A stretch of DNA of 21,093 nt from an uncultured Agathobacter sp. (GTDB lineage: Bacteria; Bacillota; Clostridia; Lachnospirales; Lachnospiraceae). The notes under the pieces were generated by a model. The model was not told the DNA's origin, did no database searches, and was given only the letters and a program-made list of their open reading frames with translations. The first letter of the stretch is position 1; each line of letters begins with the position of its first letter. Positions 1 through 8,016 of this stretch are shown one piece after another. The translations under genes and the position numbers were made by a program. The stretch is from positions 1-21,093 of the forward strand of contig CAKRKX010000040.1 of assembly GCA_934358675.1 (NCBI GenBank). The letters are read 5' to 3'.

Positions 1-1
1 G

Positions 2-1351
2 CGTAAGATGGAGGCGGTTGCGGAAAATGTGATGGATTACCGCGTGGAGGATGCCGGCACGATCGAAGCGCTTCAACAGAATGATTTCTATGCGTTTCAA
101 CAGTCGTATTATATATCGTCCAAAGCCGGATATCCGATCTACCGGGAGGAGGACAGCACATACTATTCGTGCGGAGAGAAGCTGTATCCGCAGCTTCTTG
201 CGGACCTTAGGAGTGCAGAACATTTTATCTTTCTGGAATATTTTATCATCGAGCAGGGAAAGATGTTTGATTCGATCGTCGATATCTTAGAGCAAAAGGC
301 GAAGGAAGGTGTTGAAATTCGTCTGATCTACGATGATGTCGGATGTATTCAGACACTACCGCCCAAGTTTTATAAAGTGTTGCAGGCAAAAGGTATCCAT
401 TGTGCGACCTTTAATCCGTTCCGTCCGGTTCTTTCTATTATTATGAACAACCGTGATCATAGAAAAATTACAGTGATCGACGGTAAGATCGCTTATACAG
501 GCGGCTTCAACCTTGCGGATGAGTATATCAATGAGAAGGTGAAGTTCGGTTACTGGAAGGATGCAGGAATCCGCCTGACCGGAGCGTGCGTGTGGAATTT
601 CACGAGTATGTTTCTGGAAATCTGGGATTATATCACGAAGTCGGAAGCCGATTATGCCTTTTACCGCAAGGCGTCGATTCCGCAGCTCGGTGAGCTGACC
701 AGAGAACAGTTACTGGCAAAACAATCGATTACAGCGTCTGATGACGCGTATGCATCGGCTGCCGCTTCCTATTCCCATGAACTGGAGCCGCATGTGACCG
801 GTTCCGGATTTGTTCAGCCATATTGTGATTCACCACTTGATCATGAAGATGTCGGAGAGAACGTTTATCTGAATCTGATCGCGCATGCAAAGAAATACGT
901 GTATATTTTTACGCCGTATCTGATCATCGGATCGGAGATGACGACTGCACTGATCAATGCGGCAAAATGCGGCGTGGATGTGCGTATCGTTGTGCCGGGC
1001 GTTCCGGACAAGAAGCTGGTGTATCTTTTGACACAGGCAAATTTCGCACATCTGATCAAGGGTGGTGTCAAAATCTATAAATATGCGCCGGGATTCATCC
1101 ATTCAAAGTGTTTTGTGGTCGATGATGTCTATGCGGCAGTCGGTACGATCAATCTCGATTACCGGAGTCTGTATCTGCATTTTGAGTGCGGAACCTTTAT
1201 GTATCGCACGAAAGCAGTCATGCAGGTCAAGGAGGATGCACTTGCCACGATCGATGAGAGCCTGCTTGTTACACTGTCTGAGTGCCAGAGCAAGAAGCTG
1301 ATCGTTCGTATGTTTATGGGGGCACTTAAGCTTTTTGCACCGCTACTGTAG
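2..1351 (+). CDS. cls: Cardiolipin synthase, C-terminal part (5' end outside window)
   Basis: A membrane phospholipase D-family enzyme that joins phosphatidyl groups to make cardiolipin. Two HKD catalytic motifs are visible, numbered from the ATG at 8: HRKITVID at residues 151-158, followed by GG, and HSKCFVVD at 365-372, followed by the typical GTINLDYRS. The reading frame stays open to the left edge. The family is usually about 500 residues and begins with two membrane helices, which are missing from the 447 residues after the ATG at 8. That ATG is therefore probably an internal methionine and the gene starts outside the window. No ribosome binding site can be judged there. The C-terminus ends in a short hydrophobic segment. 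No convincing terminator follows; the next gene has its own promoter. Confidence 0.9.
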   Translation, partial: RKMEAVAENVMDYRVEDAGTIEALQQNDFYAFQQSYYISSKAGYPIYREEDSTYYSCGEKLYPQLLADLRSAEHFIFLEYFIIEQGKMFDSIVDILEQKAKEGVEIRLIYDDVGCIQTLPPKFYKVLQAKGIHCATFNPFRPVLSIIMNNRDHRKITVIDGKIAYTGGFNLADEYINEKVKFGYWKDAGIRLTGACVWNFTSMFLEIWDYITKSEADYAFYRKASIPQLGELTREQLLAKQSITASDDAYASAAASYSHELEPHVTGSGFVQPYCDSPLDHEDVGENVYLNLIAHAKKYVYIFTPYLIIGSEMTTALINAAKCGVDVRIVVPGVPDKKLVYLLTQANFAHLIKGGVKIYKYAPGFIHSKCFVVDDVYAAVGTINLDYRSLYLHFECGTFMYRTKAVMQVKEDALATIDESLLVTLSECQSKKLIVRMFMGALKLFAPLL

Positions 1352-1422
1352 TACAAAACAGAATGTGTGTTCTGAATATAGTAGGGCAAACAATGTAAAA
1401 TACTAAATATTGTAATTTGCTC

Positions 1423-1451
1423 TTGAAATTTCCACAATATCAAGTTAGAAT
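1423..1451 (+). promoter_or_regulatory. Vegetative-type promoter of scpAB
   Basis: TTGAAA at 1423-1428 and TAGAAT at 1446-1451 are separated by 17 bases, the ideal spacing for the main sigma factor. The predicted transcription start is near 1458, about 20 bases before scpA. The stretch upstream is AT-rich. This is a match by eye, not tested. Confidence 0.6.
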
Positions 1452-1477
1452 AGGTTGTGTTGATGAAAGGGTAAATT

Positions 1478-2197
1478 ATGGATCTGACTGTGAAATTACA
1501 GGTGTTTGAGGGCCCTCTGGACCTGCTTTTGCACCTGCTGGACAAGAATAAAGTAAATATATACGATATTCCGATCGTTGAGATTACGGCACAATATATG
1601 GAGTATATTGCGGAGATGAAGCGTCAGGATCTGGATGTACTCAGTGAGTTTCTTGTGATGGCGGCAACTCTGATCGATATCAAATCAAGAATGCTACTTC
1701 CGTCCGATCCGGACAGTGAGGAAGAGCAGCTGCTTGAGTACAAGATGTACAAATGTATGGCATATGAACTCAAGGATCGCCAGATGGATGCGCAGCGTGT
1801 GATGTTCAAGGAACCGACGATTCCGGATGAGGTTCTGGCGTATGAGGAGCCACTTGATATTGAGGAACTGGTGTCGGATGTGACACTTGCCAAGCTTAAT
1901 GATATCTTTAAGAATATTATGAAGAAGCAGAAAGACAAGATCGATCCGCTTCGTTCCAAATTCGGCAAGATTGAGAAAGAAGAAGTCTCGCTTGAAGATA
2001 AGATGGCATATCTGGAAGAGTATGCGACAACACATGCACATTTCAGTTTCCGTGGACTTTTGGAAGCGCAGTCAAGTAAGGTAGAGATCATTGTGACATT
2101 TCTTGCGATCTTAGAGTTGATGAAGATGGGCAAGATCTTCATTTCACAGGAACATATCTTTGACGATATTAAGATTGATTCCAAGATCGCGGCATAA
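1478..2197 (+). CDS. scpA: Segregation and condensation protein A
   Basis: The kleisin subunit of the bacterial SMC-ScpAB condensin, which bridges the two SMC heads and takes part in chromosome compaction and segregation in the cytoplasm. The N-terminus carries the family signature VFEGPLDLLLHLL at residues 9-21. The C-terminus, roughly residues 200-235, is the winged-helix SMC-binding part with the typical stretch FLAILELMKMGKIF. The middle is charged and helical, as expected for a kleisin linker. At 239 residues it is close to the usual length (about 240-260). The start is set by a GAAAGG ribosome binding site shortly before the ATG. scpB follows after 14 bases, so the two are almost certainly co-transcribed from the promoter just upstream. 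Confidence 0.95.
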   Translation: MDLTVKLQVFEGPLDLLLHLLDKNKVNIYDIPIVEITAQYMEYIAEMKRQDLDVLSEFLVMAATLIDIKSRMLLPSDPDSEEEQLLEYKMYKCMAYELKDRQMDAQRVMFKEPTIPDEVLAYEEPLDIEELVSDVTLAKLNDIFKNIMKKQKDKIDPLRSKFGKIEKEEVSLEDKMAYLEEYATTHAHFSFRGLLEAQSSKVEIIVTFLAILELMKMGKIFISQEHIFDDIKIDSKIAA

Positions 2198-2211
2198 CGG
2201 TTGAGGAATAT

Positions 2212-2781
2212 ATGGAAGAGAAGAATTATAAAGCAATCATAGAGGCGATCCTTTTTACCATGGGAGAATCCGTAGAACTTGAGAAGATTGCCGATGCAAT
2301 TGAACTGGATAAGAAGACGACGAAGAAACTGATCAATGAGATGATGCAGGAGTGGAACGACGAGGGACGCGGCGTTGCGATCATGGAACTCGACGGTGCA
2401 TACCAGATGTGTACGAGGACCGAGATGTATGAGTACCTGATCCGTATCGCAAAGCAGCCGAAGCGAAGAGTACTTACGGATGTCCTTCTTGAGACGCTTT
2501 CCATTATCGCCTACAAGCAGCCGGTCACGAAGATGGAGATCGAGAAGATCCGCGGTGTATCTTCGGATCATGCGGTAAGCAAGCTTGTGGAATATAATCT
2601 TGTCTGTGAGCTCGGAAGACTCGATGCTCCGGGAAGACCGCTTCTGTTCGGCACAACGGAAGAGTTTTTGCGAAGTTTCGGTGTGCATTCGGTGGACGAG
2701 CTTCCGGTCCTCAGCCCGGTGCAGCTTGAGGAGTTCAAACAGGAAGCTGAAGAAGAAATGAACATACAACTGGATATTTAA
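2212..2781 (+). CDS. scpB: Segregation and condensation protein B
   Basis: The partner of ScpA in the SMC condensin complex: a dimer of tandem winged-helix domains that binds the kleisin. Typical ScpB features are the opening AIIEAILFTMGE, the central block ETLSIIAYKQPVTKMEIEK (about residues 94-112), the motif RGVSSDHAV, and GRLDAPGRPLLFGTT followed by the conserved FLRSFG. At 189 residues it is a normal length. The ribosome binding site is modest (GAGGA, only 4 bases before the ATG), so translation may depend partly on ribosomes coming from scpA. The gene ends just before a strong hairpin terminator. Confidence 0.95.
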   Translation: MEEKNYKAIIEAILFTMGESVELEKIADAIELDKKTTKKLINEMMQEWNDEGRGVAIMELDGAYQMCTRTEMYEYLIRIAKQPKRRVLTDVLLETLSIIAYKQPVTKMEIEKIRGVSSDHAVSKLVEYNLVCELGRLDAPGRPLLFGTTEEFLRSFGVHSVDELPVLSPVQLEEFKQEAEEEMNIQLDI

Positions 2782-2787
2782 AATAAG

Positions 2788-2832
2788 ATAATCATATACA
2801 TTATGTAACGATAATGTGTATGGTTATTTTTT
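2788..2832 (+). terminator. Intrinsic terminator of scpAB abutting the next start codon
   Basis: A 17-base arm at 2788-2804 pairs with 2811-2827, with two G-U pairs and no other mismatch, around a 6-base loop. A run of T at 2827-2832 follows. The next base is the A of the following gene's ATG, so the T tract occupies the place where a ribosome binding site should be. Confidence 0.75.
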
Positions 2833-4083
2833 ATGAAGAAAAAAGCGTTAAAATTTGTGGCGGTGTGCCTTGCTGTAATGCAGCTCATGGTGATGTGCAG
2901 TACTTTTTCCCATGCCGAAGTGCAAAAAGATAAAAAGGAGAGTACCGCAGAGAAAAGGACGCTGCAGGAGAATCAGCTGTATTCGAAATCATGTGCGCTG
3001 ACGGACGGCGAGAGTGATCGCGTTTTATATGGTAAGGAGGCGGATGTGCCGCTTGCCAATGCAAGTACGACGAAGATCATGACCTGCATTCTTGCATTGG
3101 AGGAAGCACAAACGGACGAGGTGGTGACGGTAAGTGCCGAGGCTGCCGGACAGCCGAAGGTACATCTTGGAATGAATGCGGGCGAACAGTTTTATCTCGG
3201 CGATCTTCTCTATGGCCTGATGCTGGAGTCCTACAATGACTGTGCGTATGCCATCGCCGAGCATATCGACGGTTCTGTGGAGGCGTTTGCGGATCGTATG
3301 AATGAGAAAGCGAGAGAGCTCGGCTGCACGGATACACATTTTGTGACACCGAACGGACTAGACAACATGGATGAGGCGGGCGAGCATCACACGACGGCGT
3401 CGGATCTGTGCAAAATCATGAGTTACTGTACATGGAAATCGCCGCAGCATGAAGCGTTTGTCGCTTTGACCCGGACAAAAAATCATTCATTCACGGATCT
3501 GGAGGGACGAAGCTTTGCGGTATCGAACAAAAACGCATTCCTGGATATGATGGACTGTGCAGTGACCGGAAAGACCGGTTTTACCGGAAAAGCCGGTTAT
3601 TGCTATGTCGCAGCGGCGGAGGATGGCGGCAGAAAGTTCTGCATCGCGCTGCTTGCATGTGGATGGCCGAATAACAAGAATTATAAATGGGCAGATGCAA
3701 AAACACTCTTCGGTTACGGTCTGGAAAATTATCATTTATATGAAGGAACAGATGCGGCATTTGATTTCCCACCGATGGAGGTCGGAAGCGCCTATCGTAC
3801 GCTGTCACTGGATCAGTGGGGAAATCGCGCGCTTGTTTCACTATACGTGAATGACGGAGAAAAGAAAATGACGTTTTTGAAAGCGGACTGGGACGATGCC
3901 GAAATCGTGAGTTCCCTTTCGAAACTTGTGAAAGCGCCGGTTCGAAAAGGCGATAAACTCGGGAGTGTTTCCTATTGCGTCGGCGGACAGGAACTATATT
4001 CGTGCGATGTCTGTGCGAAAGAGAATCTTTTCAGATGGGATTTTACGGCTTTTTTACACGCTTTATGGGCGGAATTTACATAG
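2833..4083 (+). CDS. D-alanyl-D-alanine carboxypeptidase (low-molecular-weight PBP, peptidase S11)
   Basis: A secreted penicillin-binding protein that removes the terminal D-alanine from peptidoglycan side chains and so limits cross-linking. Residues 1-28 form a signal peptide: a KKK start, a hydrophobic core, and a probable cut after SHA. The three active-site motifs are in order and well spaced: STTK at 78-81 (nucleophile Ser78), SYN at 133-135, and KTG at 247-249 within KTGFTGKAGYC. A beta-rich C-terminal domain follows. The last 20 residues are aromatic and hydrophobic, as in PBPs that sit on the outer face of the membrane by a C-terminal amphipathic helix. At 416 residues the length is normal. 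The start is fixed by the signal peptide, but there is no visible ribosome binding site because the scpB terminator directly abuts the ATG. It belongs to the DacA/DacB/DacF group; the paralogue cannot be named from sequence alone. Confidence 0.93.
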   Translation: MKKKALKFVAVCLAVMQLMVMCSTFSHAEVQKDKKESTAEKRTLQENQLYSKSCALTDGESDRVLYGKEADVPLANASTTKIMTCILALEEAQTDEVVTVSAEAAGQPKVHLGMNAGEQFYLGDLLYGLMLESYNDCAYAIAEHIDGSVEAFADRMNEKARELGCTDTHFVTPNGLDNMDEAGEHHTTASDLCKIMSYCTWKSPQHEAFVALTRTKNHSFTDLEGRSFAVSNKNAFLDMMDCAVTGKTGFTGKAGYCYVAAAEDGGRKFCIALLACGWPNNKNYKWADAKTLFGYGLENYHLYEGTDAAFDFPPMEVGSAYRTLSLDQWGNRALVSLYVNDGEKKMTFLKADWDDAEIVSSLSKLVKAPVRKGDKLGSVSYCVGGQELYSCDVCAKENLFRWDFTAFLHALWAEFT

Positions 4084-4138
4084 AAAGACAGGTATTTAAA
4101 AAGTACAATTTTATTAGTGAAAAATTTAACAATTACGG

Positions 4139-4167
4139 TTGAAATGAGAGGGGAAATGTTATACAAT
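4139..4167 (+). promoter_or_regulatory. Strong promoter of the sodium-pump decarboxylase operon
   Basis: TTGAAA at 4139-4144 and TACAAT at 4162-4167 are separated by exactly 17 bases. The 40 bases upstream (about 4093-4134) are almost all A and T, resembling an UP element that boosts transcription. The predicted start is near 4174, which gives a leader of about 38 bases ending in GGAGGG at 4200-4205, 6 bases before the first gene. High expression fits the codon choice of the downstream genes. Confidence 0.6.
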
Positions 4168-4211
4168 CACACTAGCGGAATTTTTTATTTTTTATAGATG
4201 GAGGGCATAAG

Positions 4212-5648
4212 ATGAGTAGTAACAATGAAAACTTGGCAATGCAGCGTATTGCTAAGTTGGTCGATGAGAACAGCTTTATGGAAATCGGTTCTCTCGTAAC
4301 GGCACGTAGCACAGACTTTAACCTGAGCGCTGCGAAGGCTCCTTCCGATGGTGTTATTATCGGTCATGGACTGATCGATGGTAATCTGGTATTTATTTAC
4401 AGCCAGGATGCTTCCGTATTAAACGGAACAATCGGAGAGATGCACGCAAAGAAGATCGCTTCTGTGTATGATATGGCAATGAAGATGGGGGCTCCGGTAA
4501 TCGGATTTATCGATTGCGGCGGAATTCGACTTCAGGAGTCTGTTGATGCATTAGATGGTTTTGGAACAATTTACGCAAAGGAAGTTGCAGCTTCCGGCGT
4601 GATCCCGCAGATCTGTGGAGTATTCGGCAATTGTGGCGGTGGACTTTCCGTTGTCCCTGCACTTTGCGATTTTACTTTCATTGAAGAGAGCAAGGGTCGT
4701 ATGTTTGTTAATTCTCCGGATGCGATTGAAGGCAATCGTACCGAGAAGTGTGATACAGCCAGCGCCGCATTCCAGAGTGAAAACAGTGGATGCGTAGATT
4801 TCGTTGGATCAGAGGATGATATCATGGCTCAGATCCGCCAGCTTGTATGTATGCTTCCTGGTAACAATGACGGAGATGTATATACCGATGCATGTGAAGA
4901 TGATCTCAACCGTGTATGTGAGAGCATGGAGGCTATGAAGGGTGATCCGAGATATCTCTTATCCGAGATCTCTGATGATCACGTATTCTTCGAGACCAAG
5001 GCCGATTATGCAAAGAATATGGTAACAGGTCTCTTCAAACTCAACGGAATGACCGTTGGTGCGGTTGCCAACTGCAGCGAAGTATATGATGCAGAGGGCA
5101 ACAAGGCAGAGGAGTTCGAGCTTTCTCTGACCGCTAAGGGATGCAACAAGGCAGCTGAGTTTGTTCAGTTCTGTGACGCATTCTCAATCCCGGTTCTTTC
5201 TATCACTAATGTGAATGGATTTAAGAACTGTATGTGCTCTGAGAAGAATCTTGCAAAAGCACTTGCAAGAATGACATATGCATTCGCAAATGCTACCTGT
5301 GCAAAGGTGAACCTGATCACAGGAGAGGCTTATGGAAGCCCTTATGTGCTTATGAATTCCAAGTCAATCGGCGCAGATATGGTATTCGCATGGACTGATG
5401 CCAAAGTTGGCGCAATGGATTCGGCAATGGCTGCCAAGATCCTTTATCCGGAAGCAGGAGCAGAAGAACTCAAGGAGAAAGCTTCAGATTACGAGAAGCT
5501 CCAGTCTTCGGTTGCAGCTGCTGCAGCAAGAGGCTATGTGGATCGCATTATCGATCCGGCAGATTCCAGAAAGTATCTGGTAGCTGCATTTGAGATGCTC
5601 TATACAAAATATGTAAATGAGCCGGAAAAGAAACACGGTACAAAGTAG
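4212..5648 (+). CDS. Acyl-CoA-type carboxyltransferase (MmdA / 12S transcarboxylase family), divergent
   Basis: A crotonase-fold carboxyltransferase that should move CO2 between biotin and an acyl-CoA (propionyl/methylmalonyl-CoA or acetyl/malonyl-CoA). The N-half shows CGGIRLQESVDAL (102-114), SGVIPQI (128-134) and the glycine-rich loop GNCGGG (139-144), which matches GPCAGG, the CoA-side oxyanion hole of this family. The C-half shows MNSKSIGADMVFAW (381-394), also typical. Differences from the classical enzymes: at 478 residues it is shorter (they are about 510-520), and it lacks the opening GGG and ARER region. The biotin-side motif YGGAY is YGSPY at 374-378, and the usual GFLPGT is GFKNCM at 336-341. 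The start is fixed by GGAGGG 6 bases upstream. It is the first gene of an operon with OadG-like, biotin carrier, OadB and 5S genes. The substrate cannot be decided from sequence. Confidence 0.85.
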   Translation: MSSNNENLAMQRIAKLVDENSFMEIGSLVTARSTDFNLSAAKAPSDGVIIGHGLIDGNLVFIYSQDASVLNGTIGEMHAKKIASVYDMAMKMGAPVIGFIDCGGIRLQESVDALDGFGTIYAKEVAASGVIPQICGVFGNCGGGLSVVPALCDFTFIEESKGRMFVNSPDAIEGNRTEKCDTASAAFQSENSGCVDFVGSEDDIMAQIRQLVCMLPGNNDGDVYTDACEDDLNRVCESMEAMKGDPRYLLSEISDDHVFFETKADYAKNMVTGLFKLNGMTVGAVANCSEVYDAEGNKAEEFELSLTAKGCNKAAEFVQFCDAFSIPVLSITNVNGFKNCMCSEKNLAKALARMTYAFANATCAKVNLITGEAYGSPYVLMNSKSIGADMVFAWTDAKVGAMDSAMAAKILYPEAGAEELKEKASDYEKLQSSVAAAAARGYVDRIIDPADSRKYLVAAFEMLYTKYVNEPEKKHGTK

Positions 5649-5662
5649 AAAGGTGAAGTTTT

Positions 5663-6442
5663 ATGAAGAAGAGAATTGCTTTGACACTCAGCATGATTCT
5701 TATGATTCTTATGCTTGGTGCCTGCGGAACAGATCCGACTACCGTGGATTATAACGGAAGTTCTTATGAAGATCTTCAGAATGACAGCAGTACCAGCCTT
5801 ACAATGGTTCAGCAGCTGGCTGCACTGTTTCGTCAAAATGATATGACAGTCGATACTTTGGATAAAGATATCGCTGAATCATTAAAGACAAATTACGGCA
5901 TTACTGATGCGCAGATTGAAGCATCCGGAAAATGGATGGATGTAGAGGATGAGTTCGGAAATTATGTTGAGACGAAGGACGATACCTTTACCGTCGCAAA
6001 GTCCGGAAAGACACTTACCAGTGATGTTACACTGAAGTTCGAGAAGAAAGATGTCGATTTCCAGGTAGTTTATGATTATTATTCAATGGAGATTACCGGT
6101 CTTACGGTTGAGCCGATTTATTCGTTGGGACATAAGCTGCAGAATGCAGCCTTAAATACGGTTATTTCCATGTCGGTTGTATTTGCAGTGCTGATTCTGA
6201 TCAGTTTGCTGATCAGCTGCTTCAAGATCTTCCCGTATCTTGAACAAAAGAAGGCCGCTAAGGCTGCGGACGCTGCATCAGCTGCACCGGCACAGGATCA
6301 GATCGTATCCCAGATCTCCCAAAGAGAAGAACAGCAGCTTACTGATGATACGGAACTTGTTGCTGTAATTGCAGCTGCAATTGCTGCAAGCACCGGAACT
6401 TCTACAAGTGATTTTGTAGTACGTTCGATTAATAGAAGATAA
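5663..6442 (+). CDS. Lipoprotein/OadG-like hybrid membrane subunit of the decarboxylase
   Basis: Probably the small membrane subunit (gamma/OadG) that holds the soluble carboxyltransferase and biotin carrier on the OadB pump, but of unusual build. Residues 1-21 form a lipoprotein signal with lipobox LGAC (lipidated Cys21). Residues 22-160 form an apparent extracytoplasmic domain I do not recognise. One membrane helix spans about 164-187, followed by an Ala-rich, charged cytoplasmic linker. The end, DDTELVAVIAAAIAAS...FVVRSINRR, is the recognisable OadG C-terminus. Ordinary OadG proteins are about 80-130 residues with the helix at the N-terminus; this one is 259. It lies 14 bases after the carboxyltransferase and 19 before the biotin carrier, which supports a role in the same complex. 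The signal peptide contains a perfect 9-base tandem repeat (5693-5710). The OadG part is solid; the role of the outer domain is unknown. Confidence 0.75.
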   Translation: MKKRIALTLSMILMILMLGACGTDPTTVDYNGSSYEDLQNDSSTSLTMVQQLAALFRQNDMTVDTLDKDIAESLKTNYGITDAQIEASGKWMDVEDEFGNYVETKDDTFTVAKSGKTLTSDVTLKFEKKDVDFQVVYDYYSMEITGLTVEPIYSLGHKLQNAALNTVISMSVVFAVLILISLLISCFKIFPYLEQKKAAKAADAASAAPAQDQIVSQISQREEQQLTDDTELVAVIAAAIAASTGTSTSDFVVRSINRR

Positions 6443-6461
6443 TTTTAGGAGGATTGAATTC

Positions 6462-6824
6462 ATGAAGAATTATACAATTACAGTTAATGGTAACGTATAT
6501 GACGTTACAGTAGAAGAAACCGGAAGCACACCTAGCGTTGCCGCACCGAAGCGTGCCGCATCCGCAGCACCTGCACCGGCTGCTAAGCCAGCTGCAGCTG
6601 CAGGCGCAGGAAGCATCAAGGTTGAGGCAGGAGCTGCCGGAAAAGTATTTAAGCTTACAAAGAATGTAGGAGATGCGGTAAAGAAGGGTGACGAGATCCT
6701 TGTTCTTGAGATCATGAAGATGGAGACACCTGTTGTTGCTCCGGAAGACGGAACAGTTGCCAGCATTAATGTGGCAGTCGGCGATTCTGTTGAGGCAGGC
6801 GCTTTACTTGCAACTTTAAACTAG
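6462..6824 (+). CDS. Biotin carrier protein (biotinyl subunit)
   Basis: The swinging-arm subunit that carries CO2 on biotin between the carboxyltransferase sites and the membrane pump. The biotinyl domain covers about residues 51-119 and contains EIMKMETP; Lys86 in MKM is the biotinylation site. The N-terminal 20 residues begin MKNYTITVNGNVYDV, as in other OadC/MmdC/1.3S subunits, and an Ala/Pro-rich flexible linker (about 28-48) joins the two parts. At 120 residues it matches the 1.3S subunit of transcarboxylase and MmdC. AGGAGG at 6447-6452 sets the start. It is the only biotin carrier in the operon although two carboxyltransferases flank it, so it may serve both. No biotin carboxylase gene is nearby. 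Confidence 0.93.
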   Translation: MKNYTITVNGNVYDVTVEETGSTPSVAAPKRAASAAPAPAAKPAAAAGAGSIKVEAGAAGKVFKLTKNVGDAVKKGDEILVLEIMKMETPVVAPEDGTVASINVAVGDSVEAGALLATLN

Positions 6825-6842
6825 TCTAAGGAGGAATTCACT

Positions 6843-7991
6843 GTGAGTTATGTAGGCGAAACATTAATGAACCTCCTACATCAGACAGCCTTTTTCAACC
6901 TGACATGGGGCAATTACGTCATGATCGCTGTGGCATTGTTGTTTCTGTATCTTGCTATTAAGAAAGGCTTTGAGCCGTTACTGCTGGTACCGATCGCGTT
7001 TGGTATGCTTCTGGTAAATATTTACCCGGATATTATCGCGAGCCCGGAACAGACAAGCAACGGTGTGGGCGGTTTACTTTATTACTTTTACACATTGGAT
7101 GAGTGGTCGATTCTTCCATCATTGATCTTCATGGGTGTAGGTGCGATGACAGACTTTGGTCCGCTTATTGCAAACCCTGTAAGTTTCCTTATGGGAGCTG
7201 CCGCACAGTTTGGTATCTTTAGTGCGTACTTCCTTGCAATCCTTCTCGGATTTAATGACAAGGCCGCTGCTGCTGTATCGATCATCGGTGGTGCGGATGG
7301 TCCGACTTCCATCTTCCTTGCAGGTAAGCTTGGACAGACCGGTCTGATGGGACCGATCGCTGTGGCTGCTTATTCTTATATGGCATTAGTTCCGATTATT
7401 CAGCCACCTATTATGAAACTTTTTACAACGAAGAAGGAGCGTGCGATCAAGATGCAGAACCTTCGTCCGGTCAGCAAGCTGGAGAAGATCCTTTTCCCGA
7501 TCGTTGTTACCGTTGTTGTCTGCGTACTTCTTCCAACAACAGCTCCGCTCGTTGGTATGCTGATGCTTGGTAATCTCTTCCGCGAGTCTGGCGTTGTCCG
7601 TCAGCTGCAGGAGACTGCAAGTAATGCACTTATGTATATCGTAGTTATTTTACTTGGTACTTCTGTTGGCGCGACAACAAGTGCAGAGGCATTCCTGAAT
7701 TGGAGCACCTTAAAGATCGTAGTACTCGGTCTTGTGGCATTCATGGTTGGTACCGCTGCCGGAGTTTTATTTGGTAAGTTACTCTGCTGGATCACAAAGG
7801 GCAAGATCAATCCTCTGATTGGTTCCGCCGGTGTATCTGCGGTTCCTATGGCTGCCCGTGTATCACAGAAGGTTGGTGCAGAGGCAGATCCTACCAACTT
7901 CCTGCTGATGCATGCAATGGGACCAAACGTTGCCGGAGTTATCGGTACTGCAGTTGCTGCAGGATGCTTTATGGCAATCTTTGGAATTTAG
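6843..7991 (+). CDS. oadB: Sodium-pumping decarboxylase beta subunit (OadB/MmdB)
   Basis: The integral membrane subunit that decarboxylates carboxybiotin and couples this to export of sodium ions. Family landmarks are [16 protein letters not shown] (149-164), whose Asp152 corresponds to the aspartate essential for sodium transport, and [17 protein letters not shown] (327-343) with [12 protein letters not shown] after it. Many hydrophobic segments run the full length; at 382 residues the size is normal. The start is GTG, supported by TAAGGAGG 8 bases upstream, which overlaps no other signal. It sits between the biotin carrier and the 5S carboxyltransferase. Its presence shows the operon encodes a membrane energy-coupling complex and not only a soluble transcarboxylase. 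Confidence 0.95.
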   Translation: MSYVGETLMNLLHQTAFFNLTWGNYVMIAVALLFLYLAIKKGFEPLLLVPIAFGMLLVNIYPDIIASPEQTSNGVGGLLYYFYTLDEWSILPSLIFMGVGAMTDFGPLIANPVSFLMGAAAQFGIFSAYFLAILLGFNDKAAAAVSIIGGADGPTSIFLAGKLGQTGLMGPIAVAAYSYMALVPIIQPPIMKLFTTKKERAIKMQNLRPVSKLEKILFPIVVTVVVCVLLPTTAPLVGMLMLGNLFRESGVVRQLQETASNALMYIVVILLGTSVGATTSAEAFLNWSTLKIVVLGLVAFMVGTAAGVLFGKLLCWITKGKINPLIGSAGVSAVPMAARVSQKVGAEADPTNFLLMHAMGPNVAGVIGTAVAAGCFMAIFGI

Positions 7992-8016
7992 TTTGAATTG
8001 ATTTAGGAGGATTATC

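Noticed and set aside
1357..1373. Small inverted repeat CAGAA...TTCTG after the cardiolipin synthase gene
   Set aside because: Only a 5-base stem and no T tract; too weak to call a terminator.
1624..2769. Long open frame (381 codons) on the minus strand across scpA and scpB
   Set aside because: It is fully antisense to two well-supported genes, spans their junction, and its translation is rich in Leu, Ser, Arg and Phe with no recognisable domain. It is a shadow of the coding strand.
3565..3600. Two similar 18-base units (ACCGGAAA...) in tandem within the carboxypeptidase gene
   Set aside because: They encode TGKTGF and TGKAGY, the normal KTG active-site region of the family (KTGxTxxAGYC), so the resemblance is explained by the conserved protein motif.
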